DNA from: CAZADH01 sp964483805
GTDB lineage: Bacteria; Muiribacteriota; Ozemobacteria; Ozemobacterales; Ozemobacteraceae
DNA: 30,130 nucleotides
Reading direction: 5' to 3'
NCBI GenBank assembly: GCA_964483805.1
Contig: CAZADH010000035.1
Span: forward strand, 1 to 30,130
Position 1 is the first letter of the stretch; each line of letters starts with the position of its first letter. The translations under genes were made by a program, and so were the position numbers. The notes below the pieces were generated by a model. It searched no databases and was not told where the DNA came from. It saw nothing but the letters and a program-made list of their open reading frames with translations. Shown here piece by piece: positions 23,030 to 29,964 of the stretch.

Positions 23030-24349
23030 TCAGGTGCCGCGGTAGGCGCGGTTCATCGCCAGCAGCACCAGCGGCGGGTTGTCAACCGAAATGAGGCGCC
23101 GGCCGCCGTCGGCCAATGCGCGCACCCTCAGGGCATCGGCAAACAGGTCGATGCTGCCGACCAGGCCATACGGGAACGACAGCCGCACGCTCGGTCCGGC
23201 GAAGAGCAGTCGGCGATTGGTGACGATGAGAGAGCCGTCTTCCTGCACCTGACCGATGCCGGCAAGTCGGCGCCGGCGCATGCCGACGAAGGCCGCCCGG
23301 TCGGATTCGAGGGGGAAGTGCACGCGGACGCCCGTCTGCCGGTCGTTCCAGACGGTGGCCGAAAAGACCGCCAGTGCCTTCTCGTCAGGGTCGAGCGGAA
23401 ACGTGGTGTTGACCGGTTGCACGGGCCGGCGCAGGAACTCATCGCAGGCGCGCAGCAGTTCCATCTCGCCGGGGTGCATGGCCACGTCGGGCTCACCGTC
23501 GGCCACTCGCCAGATCGGTGAATCCGGCGAAACGCGGGTGCCGAGAGGCTCGCTGCGGCCATCGTCGAGCGGCGGCGCGGCCTCGACCGGTGCTGACGGG
23601 GTGGCCTCGGTCGGAGTCACGGGTGGGGCGGATTCCTCTTGGGCCGGAATCGACATCGGCATGGGAAACCCGTCGGCAGGGGGCGATCGCCTGGCGGGTT
23701 CGCCGACGGCAACGGTCGGGGCGGGAGTCACGGCAAACGGTTTGACCTGGGGTGGTGGGCGCAGCGGCAGCGCCGTTGGGTCGGTCGATTGCATGACTCC
23801 CATTGGCAACACATCGACCTCGGCTTCGCCGGCCGCGGCATCCGTGGCCGGCTCCATGGCCGGCAAGGGCAGTTGACCGATGTCTGCCGCAACGGGGGCG
23901 GGTCGGTCAGCGTGGCTCGAGATTTCTGCATGCCCGTCGTCGTTGTGATGCAGGTAGTAGACCGCGGGCGCCGGCATTTCGGCAGGGACGGCAGGGGCGA
24001 CGACGAGTTCTGTGGACTCAGGGGACGCCGGCGCGGGATCATCAGGTCGCTGGGGCGTTGCCGACGGCGCGGGCCTGGGGTGCGGCGCCGCCGGCAACCG
24101 GGTTGCGGCCGGGGTCGGCAGCGTCGAAGACGGCGCGGTCTGCACCCCGAAGTTGAGCTTGATGACCAGTCGCGACAGATTGTCGGCCGCAGTCGCCTCG
24201 AGCGGATGCGCCTCGAGCATCTCGCCCGAACGCGTTTCGGCGTTGGTGCGAAAACGGGTGCGCCGGGCGCTCAGCCAGAAACCGATGACGCTGACGAGCA
24301 TGCCCACAATCACGACCAACAGTGCGAAATCGAGAATCGTCGTGATCAT
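23030..24349 (-). CDS. Membrane-anchored proline-rich protein with PH/GRAM-like C-terminus
   Basis: A 439-residue protein I do not recognise as a whole. One N-terminal membrane helix (about residues 5-27, ILDFALLVVIVGMLVSVIGFWLS) is followed by a basic segment (ARRTRFR), which predicts a cytosolic body. About 240 residues of Pro/Ala/Glu-rich, low-complexity linker follow. The C-terminal 125 residues look folded. Their core (DGSLIVTNRRLLFAGPSVRL, then SFPYGLVGSIDLFADALRV) resembles the bacterial PH or GRAM-like fold, in which 'T..RL.F' strands recur. The start ATG has GAGG seven bases upstream. It lies 47 bp after the PLP enzyme gene on the same strand and may share its transcript. No function is assigned. 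Confidence 0.7.
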   Translation of the reverse strand: MITTILDFALLVVIVGMLVSVIGFWLSARRTRFRTNAETRSGEMLEAHPLEATAADNLSRLVIKLNFGVQTAPSSTLPTPAATRLPAAPHPRPAPSATPQRPDDPAPASPESTELVVAPAVPAEMPAPAVYYLHHNDDGHAEISSHADRPAPVAADIGQLPLPAMEPATDAAAGEAEVDVLPMGVMQSTDPTALPLRPPPQVKPFAVTPAPTVAVGEPARRSPPADGFPMPMSIPAQEESAPPVTPTEATPSAPVEAAPPLDDGRSEPLGTRVSPDSPIWRVADGEPDVAMHPGEMELLRACDEFLRRPVQPVNTTFPLDPDEKALAVFSATVWNDRQTGVRVHFPLESDRAAFVGMRRRRLAGIGQVQEDGSLIVTNRRLLFAGPSVRLSFPYGLVGSIDLFADALRVRALADGGRRLISVDNPPLVLLAMNRAYRGT

Positions 24350-24396
24350 CGGGGGACCTCAGGTTGCGGCGCGGAGAGTGACATACGTTGTATTGA

Positions 24397-25695
24397 TCAG
24401 GCGAAGGCTCTCTCAATACCGTCGGCCAACGCATGCTGCAACACCGAGTAGCCCTCGAGACCGACCGAAAGCCGGACCAGCCCATCGGTGATGCCGCGCG
24501 CATGCCGATCGGCTTCGGGGACACCGGAGTGCGTCATGCTTGCCGGGTGTTGAATGTAACTGATGACACAACCGAGGCTGACCGCGAGTTCCATCGGGGT
24601 GGTGTAGCTCGCGAAGTAGTTCATCAGCCGTTGGGCCGGCTCGAAGCCGCCGTCGAGCTCGAAACTGATCATCGCGCCGGGAAGGCGCATCTGCCGCTTG
24701 GCCAGCGCGTGCTGCGGGTGCGACTCGAGACCCGGGTAGAAAACGTGGGCGACCCGGGGCTGTTTCTCGAGCCATTTGGCCAGATTGGCTGCCGTGGCAC
24801 ACTGCGCTTCGATGCGCACCGGTAGCGTCTGCACCCCTTGCGAGTTCAGCCATGAGTCGAAGGGGCTCGGGGTGGGGCCGTGGTCTTTGTAGACGGGGAA
24901 AAGGTGGTCCTGCATGAACTCGAACGGACCGATCACGCACCCGGCGATCGACGTCGAGTGGCCGTTGACATACTTTGTAAGACTCTGAATGACGACGTCG
25001 GCGCCCAGGCGCATGGGTTGTTGCAGATACGGGGTCGCGAAGGTGTTGTCGATGACGAGCGGGATACCGCGGGGCTCGGTGAGCGCGGCCACGCCACGGA
25101 TGTCGGTAATCGAGAGTGTGGGGTTGTCGGGGCTTTCGAGGAACGCCATGGCGATCTTGGGATGGGTGACGAGAGTGGCCCGTACCGCCTCGAGATCGGT
25201 CGTGTCGACGAAGTGGGTGTGGATGCCGAACCGTTCGAGACTGCGGAAGAAACTGTCGGTGCATCCGTAGACGTTGCCCGACAGGATTTCATCACCGGAG
25301 CGCAGCATGGCAAAGGTCACGCAGGCGATGGCCGCCATGCCCGACGAGGTGACCAGCGAACCGATGGTCGGCTTGCGTTCATCGGCGGCGAGGGCCCGGT
25401 CGATGATGTGCTGGCAGTCGAGGCGGAAGAGGACCTTCTCGAGATACTCGCTCGTCGGATTGCCCAGGCGCGTGTAGATGCGGGCAAAGGGGCGTTCGCC
25501 GCTCTTGCTCGTGCCCAAAAAACGGTCGGCGCCATCTTTGACATTGCGAAAGCTGAACGTCGATTTCTGCACGAGATTGGGCAGGCCAATGCCCACGGCG
25601 ATTGCAGAAAACCGATCGGCGTCGAGAAACAGATCGTCGGCCTTGGCGTATTTGTGTTTTCGTTCGAGCCAATGGTCGTACCATGCATGTGCCAT
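24397..25695 (-). CDS. PLP-dependent Cys/Met-metabolism enzyme (trans-sulfuration family)
   Basis: A 432-residue cytosolic enzyme of the fold-type I Cys/Met family, which includes cystathionine gamma-synthase, cystathionine and methionine gamma-lyases and O-acetylhomoserine sulfhydrylase. Family features are YTRLGNPT (Tyr74 region), SSGMAAIACV (118-127), Asp216 in VIDNTFATP and the PLP lysine Lys241 in SLTKYVNGHST. The C-terminus reads RLSVGLEGYSVLQHALADGIERAF. The usual KY..GHSD motif reads KYVNGHST. An N-terminal segment of about 45 residues before LVQKSTFSF is longer than in most members. The substrate cannot be decided from sequence. The ATG at 25695 has AGGAG upstream, excluding the reading from 25818. 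A promoter lies at 25779-25808. Confidence 0.88.
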   Translation of the reverse strand: MAHAWYDHWLERKHKYAKADDLFLDADRFSAIAVGIGLPNLVQKSTFSFRNVKDGADRFLGTSKSGERPFARIYTRLGNPTSEYLEKVLFRLDCQHIIDRALAADERKPTIGSLVTSSGMAAIACVTFAMLRSGDEILSGNVYGCTDSFFRSLERFGIHTHFVDTTDLEAVRATLVTHPKIAMAFLESPDNPTLSITDIRGVAALTEPRGIPLVIDNTFATPYLQQPMRLGADVVIQSLTKYVNGHSTSIAGCVIGPFEFMQDHLFPVYKDHGPTPSPFDSWLNSQGVQTLPVRIEAQCATAANLAKWLEKQPRVAHVFYPGLESHPQHALAKRQMRLPGAMISFELDGGFEPAQRLMNYFASYTTPMELAVSLGCVISYIQHPASMTHSGVPEADRHARGITDGLVRLSVGLEGYSVLQHALADGIERAFA

Positions 25696-25778
25696 GTGGG
25701 TGTCTCCTGATGCCGGGACCCGGTGGTCGAGGCCGTTCGAGAACGCGGTGAAAGCCCGCTGTTTTTGCCGTCCTTCGC

Positions 25779-25808
25779 AAGATACACTGCCAATTCGCCA
25801 TGGGTCAA
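25779..25808 (-). promoter_or_regulatory. Sigma-70-like promoter of the PLP enzyme gene
   Basis: On the minus strand TTGACC (25803-25808) and TATCTT (25779-25784) are separated by 18 bp. It is divergent from the promoter at 25832 and would give a leader of about 75-80 bases. Confidence 0.6.
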
Positions 25809-25831
25809 GAATCGCCACCGGCGAAAACTCC

Positions 25832-25860
25832 TTGACACCGTGGGGTCATCCGCACATATT
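25832..25860 (+). promoter_or_regulatory. Sigma-70-like promoter of the secreted-protein gene
   Basis: TTGACA (25832-25837), a perfect -35 match, and CATATT (25855-25860) are separated by 17 bp. Transcription would begin near 25867, about 76 bases before the ATG at 25943. Confidence 0.6.
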
Positions 25861-25942
25861 TTCGGCCCAAGCCAGGTCCAACCTGACGTTGCCAAAGGGG
25901 CCGCGCGGGTTGAGTCGGCCAGTTCACCATGGAGGTGCAGCG

Positions 25943-26659
25943 ATGTCGATAGTGACGATGACGCCACGGCGGTGGCTCGCGACGGCAGCGGTCGCGGTGC
26001 TCGTCGGAACCGGAGTTCCTGCCGTCTGGGCAGTAACCGATGGGCCGATGCGCCGCGCGCTCGAGAACAACTTCTTTGGCGAGAGTCTGATTCGCTACGC
26101 GCTGTACCCGCGCGATCGCCACGATGTGTACAGCCAGCGCAAACTCACCACGGTCGAAGGGTTGCCGCGCGTCGCGCAACCGATCGTGTATGAACCCGAC
26201 GTGACGACGTGGAATCTCGCCATCAAGAAGCGCAACGAAGAGGAAACGGCGCGTCTCGCGGCAATGGCGCCGCCGCCCGGCCCCATTGGAGCGCCGACGG
26301 CGCAACCCATGGCCCTGGGCATGCCGACCATGGTGCCACCCGCCGCCGGCGGGATTCAGTTGACCCCAATGGGTCCCTCGCTGGGGGCGCCGGTGGGCCA
26401 GCCTGCCGTGGTGCCGGAACTGCCTGCTGACGCCAATTCCCGCATGGCCAACCTGCTGGCCCGGGCGCGCAATCGCCAGATCGATCAGGGCAGCGTGTCA
26501 CGCATCGATCAGTTGAAGCAGCGCCTGGTCAATCACATGCAGACGATGCAGCAGCCCCCCGCCCGTGCCAACACCCCGACGGCGCCTGACATGGTGCCGG
26601 TCCTGCCCGGTCGGCAACCCAAGGGGAAGCCTGGCTACAGCTACGATCAGAACTACTGA
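25943..26659 (+). CDS. Secreted protein with proline-rich middle, unknown function
   Basis: A 238-residue predicted exported protein I do not recognise. A signal peptide (MSIVTMTPRRWLATAAVAVL, cleavage likely after AVWA) is followed by an ordered-looking segment, residues 31-100 (MRRALENNFFGESLIRYALYPRDRHDVYSQRKLTTV...). Next comes a Pro/Gly/Met-rich stretch (PPPGPIGAPTAQPMALGMPT) and a helical segment (RIDQLKQRLVNHMQTM), ending in GYSYDQNY. There are no cysteines or enzyme motifs. GGAGGTG precedes the ATG at a good distance, and a promoter lies at 25832-25860. The much longer open frame upstream from 25478 lies antisense to the PLP enzyme and is not coding. Likely periplasmic or surface-associated. 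Confidence 0.75.
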   Translation: MSIVTMTPRRWLATAAVAVLVGTGVPAVWAVTDGPMRRALENNFFGESLIRYALYPRDRHDVYSQRKLTTVEGLPRVAQPIVYEPDVTTWNLAIKKRNEEETARLAAMAPPPGPIGAPTAQPMALGMPTMVPPAAGGIQLTPMGPSLGAPVGQPAVVPELPADANSRMANLLARARNRQIDQGSVSRIDQLKQRLVNHMQTMQQPPARANTPTAPDMVPVLPGRQPKGKPGYSYDQNY

Positions 26660-26867
26660 GCGGCACAGACGCGCTGCCCCGCGATCTCGCGCGCGAGGCG
26701 TTTCGCGAGCCGCGCAATCCGATTGGGGCCGACGAGCTTCGCTCATTCAGGTAGTGTTACGTAATCACGCAGCCAAGCAACAACCCCCGCGTTTGGAGTC
26801 TACTCCCAAACGCGGGGGTTGTTGCTTGGCTGCCTCGGCCGGCGGGCGCCAGCCGTGAACCGGCGGA
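26660..26867. other. Convergent intergenic region
   Basis: This 208-bp gap between convergent genes holds the palindrome TTACGTAA (26757-26764) and, directly after it, a 28-bp-arm inverted repeat (26769-26833). The stretch 26660-26750 shows no gene or signal that I can support. Confidence 0.5.
26769..26833. repeat. Perfect 28-bp inverted repeat
   Basis: Bases 26769-26796 and 26806-26833 are exact reverse complements (outer ends GCAGCCAAGC and GCTTGGCTGC, inner ends GTTTGG and CCAAAC) around a nine-base loop. With one bulge the stem extends a further five pairs. No T-run follows on either strand. It may be a bidirectional terminator or a small mobile or REP-like element. Confidence 0.9.
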
Positions 26868-27050
26868 TTACTTCTTCTTGTAAACGTTCAGACCGATCTT
26901 GGCCTCTTCGCGATCGGGAATCGAGATGTTACCCTCGGTCGTCGCGATGATGATCGTCTTGCCCGACGAGGAAGGACCGAACTCCTTGCTCAGGTCGACC
27001 TTGATGGTCAGGATGTTGCCCTCAACGTGCATTTCACAATTCTTCGCCAT
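26868..27050 (-). CDS. Small conserved-looking beta-rich protein
   Basis: A 60-residue cytosolic protein starting MAKNCEMHVEGNILTIKVDL and ending KIGLNVYKKK. I believe similar small hypothetical proteins occur in other bacteria, but I cannot name a function. Alternating hydrophobic residues (NILTIKVDL, KTIIIATTEGNISI, AKIGLNVY) predict a small beta-sheet domain; there is one cysteine. AGGAG lies about eight bases before the ATG. It follows enolase on the same strand, with a hairpin between them, so it could be expressed by readthrough from the eno promoter or from a processed transcript. Confidence 0.8.
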   Translation of the reverse strand: MAKNCEMHVEGNILTIKVDLSKEFGPSSSGKTIIIATTEGNISIPDREEAKIGLNVYKKK

Positions 27051-27078
27051 GGTCTTGTCTCCTGTCGACTGATGGTCT

Positions 27079-27107
27079 CGGTTGGGGCTGCATGTATGGC
27101 CCCACCG
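27079..27107 (-). terminator. Hairpin between enolase and the 60-residue gene
   Basis: CGGTTGGGGC (27079-27088) pairs with GCCCCACCG (27099-27107), leaving one bulged T. It starts five bases past the eno stop and is not followed by a T-run on the minus strand, so it may be a weak terminator or an mRNA 3' stabiliser. Confidence 0.45.
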
Positions 27108-27111
27108 GAAG

Positions 27112-28425
27112 TTACTTCTTGCCCTTTTTCACTTCGGGATGGCGCTGACCGGCCAACGCCGCCAAACCCGGGAACACCCCGATGGCGCCGAGTTCTTCTT
27201 CGATGCGGAGCAACCGATTGTATTTCGCAATGCGATCGGTGCGCGACGCCGAGCCGGTCTTGATCATGCCGATGTTGGTGGCAACCGCCAGGTCGGCGAG
27301 CGTGGTGTCTTCTGTTTCACCGGAGCGGTGCGAGACGACGGCGGTGTAGCCGTGCGACTTCGCCAGTTCGATGGTGTCGAGGGTCTCGGTGAGCGTGCCG
27401 ATCTGGTTGAGCTTGATCAGAATGGAGTTGCCCACGCCGCGATCGATGCCCATCTGCAGGCGTTTTACGTTGGTGACGAACAGATCGTCCCCAACCAACT
27501 GCACTTTGCCCGCTGATTTGTCGGTCAGGTATTTCCAGCCTTCCCAATCGTCTTCGGCCATGCCGTCTTCGATCGACACGATGGGGTATTTCTTGCACCA
27601 ATCGAGCCAATAATCGGCCATCGCATGGGGGCTCTTCTTGACCTTCGACGACTTTTTGAACACGTAGTTGGTGCCGTCGAAGAACTCGGATGCTGCCGGA
27701 TCGAGGGCGATCCAGATGTCTTTGCCGGGCTTGTAGCCGGCTTTGCCGATGGCATCGAGAATCGACTCGATCGCCTCTTCGTTTGATTTGACGTTGGGCG
27801 CGAAGCCGCCCTCGTCACCGACGGCGGTGTTGTAGCCCTTCGCCTTCAACACGGCTTTGAGCGAATGGAAGGTCTCGACGCCCATGCGCAGTGCTTCGGA
27901 GAAACTCTTGGCACCCGCGGGCATGACCATGAATTCCTGGAAATCGACGTTGTTGTCGGCGTGGGCGCCGCCGTTGAGGATGTTCATCATCGGCAACGGC
28001 AGACGGCAGGCGTTGGTGCCGCCGATGTAGCGGTACAGGGGCAGGTCGCACTCGACCGCTGCTGCTTTGGCAACTGCCAAAGAGACCGCGAGGATGGCGT
28101 TGGCGCCAAGCTTCTTCTTGTTCGGGGTGCCGTCGAGCTCGATCATGATGTGATCGATGTCGCGCTGCAAGAACGCGTTCATGCCGTCGAGCTTGGGCGC
28201 GATCTTCTCGTTGACGTTCTTAACCGCCTGCAGAACACCCTTGCCCAGATAGCGCTTCTTGTCGCCGTCGCGCAGTTCGCACGCTTCGTGCTCGCCCGTC
28301 GATGCACCGGACGGAACCTGGGCGATGCCGCTGGCCCCCGTCTCGAGGGTCACTTCAACCTCGACCGTTGGGTTGCCACGGCTGTCGAGAATCTCACGCG
28401 CGTGCAGGAATTCGATGAACGACAT
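27112..28425 (-). CDS. eno: Enolase
   Basis: The cytosolic glycolytic enzyme converting 2-phosphoglycerate to phosphoenolpyruvate, 437 residues, full length. Active-site elements are present: SGASTGEHEA (39-48), Glu205 in GDEGGFAPN, the magnesium ligands Asp242, Glu286 and Asp313, catalytic Lys338 in the signature LIKLNQIGTLTETL, and SHRSGETED (365-373). The start ATG is preceded by GGAGG (GGAGGATGACGAATA). The transcript should start at a promoter at 28485-28513, with the small 60-residue gene downstream. Enolase is near secG in several bacterial genomes, and secG is about 0.9 kb upstream here. Confidence 0.98.
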   Translation of the reverse strand: MSFIEFLHAREILDSRGNPTVEVEVTLETGASGIAQVPSGASTGEHEACELRDGDKKRYLGKGVLQAVKNVNEKIAPKLDGMNAFLQRDIDHIMIELDGTPNKKKLGANAILAVSLAVAKAAAVECDLPLYRYIGGTNACRLPLPMMNILNGGAHADNNVDFQEFMVMPAGAKSFSEALRMGVETFHSLKAVLKAKGYNTAVGDEGGFAPNVKSNEEAIESILDAIGKAGYKPGKDIWIALDPAASEFFDGTNYVFKKSSKVKKSPHAMADYWLDWCKKYPIVSIEDGMAEDDWEGWKYLTDKSAGKVQLVGDDLFVTNVKRLQMGIDRGVGNSILIKLNQIGTLTETLDTIELAKSHGYTAVVSHRSGETEDTTLADLAVATNIGMIKTGSASRTDRIAKYNRLLRIEEELGAIGVFPGLAALAGQRHPEVKKGKK

Positions 28426-28484
28426 TATTCGTCATCCTCCGTTCACGTAGTTTTCCAGCGGATACGCCCACGCCAGATGCGCGA

Positions 28485-28513
28485 AGTCTAGCACATCCAC
28501 CCGCACTTGCCAA
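28485..28513 (-). promoter_or_regulatory. Probable sigma-70-like promoter of eno
   Basis: On the minus strand TTGGCA (28508-28513) and TAGACT (28485-28490) are separated by 17 bp. Transcription would start near 28478, about 53 bases before the eno ATG. Confidence 0.55.
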
Positions 28514-28554
28514 GACACGGGTAGAGGCGAGAGACGGGGGACCATTGGGAACAG

Positions 28555-29190
28555 TTACTGTGCGGGGCCGGAACCGTTGTCGGCAGGCGGTTTCAATTCG
28601 TTGAACAGCACCCGGTATTCACCGCTGGCTTTGTCCTGGGTGGTCTTGAGTTTGAGAACGCCCTCGGCAACTGTGTGCGTGCCGTCGGGTTGCGTCACCT
28701 TGAAACTGAGGTGGCCACAGGGCAGGCGCAGACCCTTGTCTTTGGCGCCGAGGTCCATGGGGTCAAAGACGTCGGCCTCGAATTCGGCCAGGCCCGGCTT
28801 GATCACTTTGAGCGGGAAGCGTTGGTTGCCGAACATCAGGCCGGCAACAAATGACACCGGCCCCTTGTCGCCATTCACATTCGAGGTGATGGTTGGGGGC
28901 TGATCGGCACCCCCCGACACGATAAAAGCGCCCTGGCCCGACGGCGCGCCACCCTGGGAACCGGCCTGGGAGATCTTGTCGATCTTCACGCCGCATACGG
29001 TGTATTGATCGTTCTTGGTGTCTTTGAAAGCAAAACCAAGGCCGTGAAAATGGGGCTCCTTTTGCATGGCCTGCGCATTGTTGAGTTGGCCGTTGCCCGC
29101 TTGCGCCTGATTGTTTGCAGCCGGTGTCACTGCGTGCACCGAGGTTGCGATGAAGAGAGCCATGACGAGCATGCCGACGAGTCGTTTCAT
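28555..29190 (-). CDS. Secreted beta-rich protein, unknown function
   Basis: A 211-residue exported protein I do not recognise. The signal peptide is MKRLVGMLVMALFIATSVHA, followed by an Asn/Gln/Ala-rich stretch (ANNQAQAGNGQLNNAQAMQ) and a beta-rich domain from about residue 45. Two cysteines (in YTVCGVKIDK and LRLPCGHLSF) could form a periplasmic disulfide. HFHG (residues 47-50) and the CGH pair might bind a metal, but this is speculation. AAGGAGG precedes the ATG at 29190 by eight bases, which excludes the longer reading from 29253. It lies downstream of secG but is separated from it by a strong terminator, so it probably has its own promoter, which I could not define. Confidence 0.75.
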   Translation of the reverse strand: MKRLVGMLVMALFIATSVHAVTPAANNQAQAGNGQLNNAQAMQKEPHFHGLGFAFKDTKNDQYTVCGVKIDKISQAGSQGGAPSGQGAFIVSGGADQPPTITSNVNGDKGPVSFVAGLMFGNQRFPLKVIKPGLAEFEADVFDPMDLGAKDKGLRLPCGHLSFKVTQPDGTHTVAEGVLKLKTTQDKASGEYRVLFNELKPPADNGSGPAQ

Positions 29191-29257
29191 GAGAAGGCCT
29201 CCTTGAGGTAAACGCAGACATGGTCCAACGCAAGTAATGCGTCTTGACGCCATTCTA

Positions 29258-29294
29258 AACGCAAAACACCCGCCACCTCAAGGTGGCGGGTGTT
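29258..29294 (-). terminator. Intrinsic terminator of secG
   Basis: AACACCCGCCACC (29265-29277) and GGTGGCGGGTGTT (29282-29294) form a perfect 13-bp stem with loop TCAA. On the minus strand it is followed by TTGCGTTT. On the plus strand AAGTAACGTTTTTT follows, so it may work both ways. Confidence 0.8.
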
Positions 29295-29322
29295 AAGTAA
29301 CGTTTTTTGGGGGTCGTGAAAG

Positions 29323-29730
29323 TCAGCGGCCGCCCGGAGCCGGTGCCTCACCTTGCGCTGGAGCGGGGGCCGGTGCGCCGGTCGGAACACCCGTGGGCAG
29401 CCCTGGAACCGGCATCGCCGGCATCGAGGTCGGGGCCGGCTGGGTCGACAGACTCACGCCACCCTTGCCGGCATTGCCCTGCTCGGTCCAGCCAGGGACC
29501 CACACCGCCAACAACAACGAGGTGAACATGAAGACGATGGCCATGCCACTGGTGATTTTCGAAATGACGCCGCCATCTCCGCGGTCGCCAAAAAGCGTGG
29601 TCGAGGCACCGCCGCCGAACGCGCCGGCGAGACCTTCGCCCTTATCGGCTTGCAGAAGAACCACCACGATCAAGCCAATGCACACGATGAAGTGCAGGAT
29701 CTTTACGATGACCGCCAGAGCCGATAGCAT
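29323..29730 (-). CDS. secG: SecG, preprotein translocase accessory subunit
   Basis: SecG assists SecYE-SecA protein export in the inner membrane. The 135 residues show the typical two helices (LSALAVIVKILHFIVCIGLIVVVLLQ and ISKITSGMAIVFMFTSLLLAVWV). The conserved cytosolic loop between them has LLQADKGEGLAGAFGGGASTTLFGDRG, including the Gly-rich SecG signature. A C-terminal Pro/Ala/Gly tail of about 50 residues makes it longer than most SecG proteins. The ATG at 29730 has GGAGG eleven bases upstream; a TTG at 29748 is an alternative. It has its own promoter and a strong terminator. Confidence 0.93.
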   Translation of the reverse strand: MLSALAVIVKILHFIVCIGLIVVVLLQADKGEGLAGAFGGGASTTLFGDRGDGGVISKITSGMAIVFMFTSLLLAVWVPGWTEQGNAGKGGVSLSTQPAPTSMPAMPVPGLPTGVPTGAPAPAPAQGEAPAPGGR

Positions 29731-29808
29731 AATTGCATTGTCCTCCAAACCGGATCACTTCGACGACGACACGACCCACGCATGGGCATGTCCGCCAAGG
29801 CGTGCCAT

Positions 29809-29838
29809 AAAATACCAGCATCGTGCCGGGTACGTCAA
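29809..29838 (-). promoter_or_regulatory. Sigma-70-like promoter of secG
   Basis: On the minus strand TTGACG (29833-29838) and TATTTT (29809-29814) are separated by 18 bp. This places the start near 29802, about 70 bases before the secG ATG. Confidence 0.65.
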
Positions 29839-29859
29839 CCAGAATGCTGTGATTCGTGG

Positions 29860-29902
29860 CCGGGGGCAGTCAATGCCGCGTGGCGACGAGGATTGCCCCC
29901 GG
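29860..29902. repeat. 9-bp inverted repeat between divergent promoters
   Basis: CCGGGGGCA (29860-29868) and TGCCCCCGG (29894-29902) are exact complements with a 25-base spacer. They lie between the leftward secG promoter and the rightward promoter at 29920, where a shared operator could act. Confidence 0.5.
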
Positions 29903-29919
29903 AATTTCCCTGTGTGCCA

Positions 29920-29949
29920 TTGAACCCCCGGGGCCGGTACACGTATAAT
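29920..29949 (+). promoter_or_regulatory. Near-consensus promoter reading into the 60-bp repeat
   Basis: TTGAAC (29920-29925) and a perfect TATAAT (29944-29949) are separated by 18 bp, the best promoter in the window. Transcription should start near 29956, about 60 bases before the first full repeat unit. No open frame with a well-placed ribosome-binding site follows within the window. Confidence 0.75.
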
Positions 29950-29964
29950 TGTTTCACCTCACTT

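Noticed and set aside
25478..25942. Long in-frame extension of the secreted protein to the left
   Set aside because: It would overlap the PLP enzyme on the other strand and pass through both divergent promoters. The ATG at 25943 has a good ribosome-binding site and begins a signal peptide.
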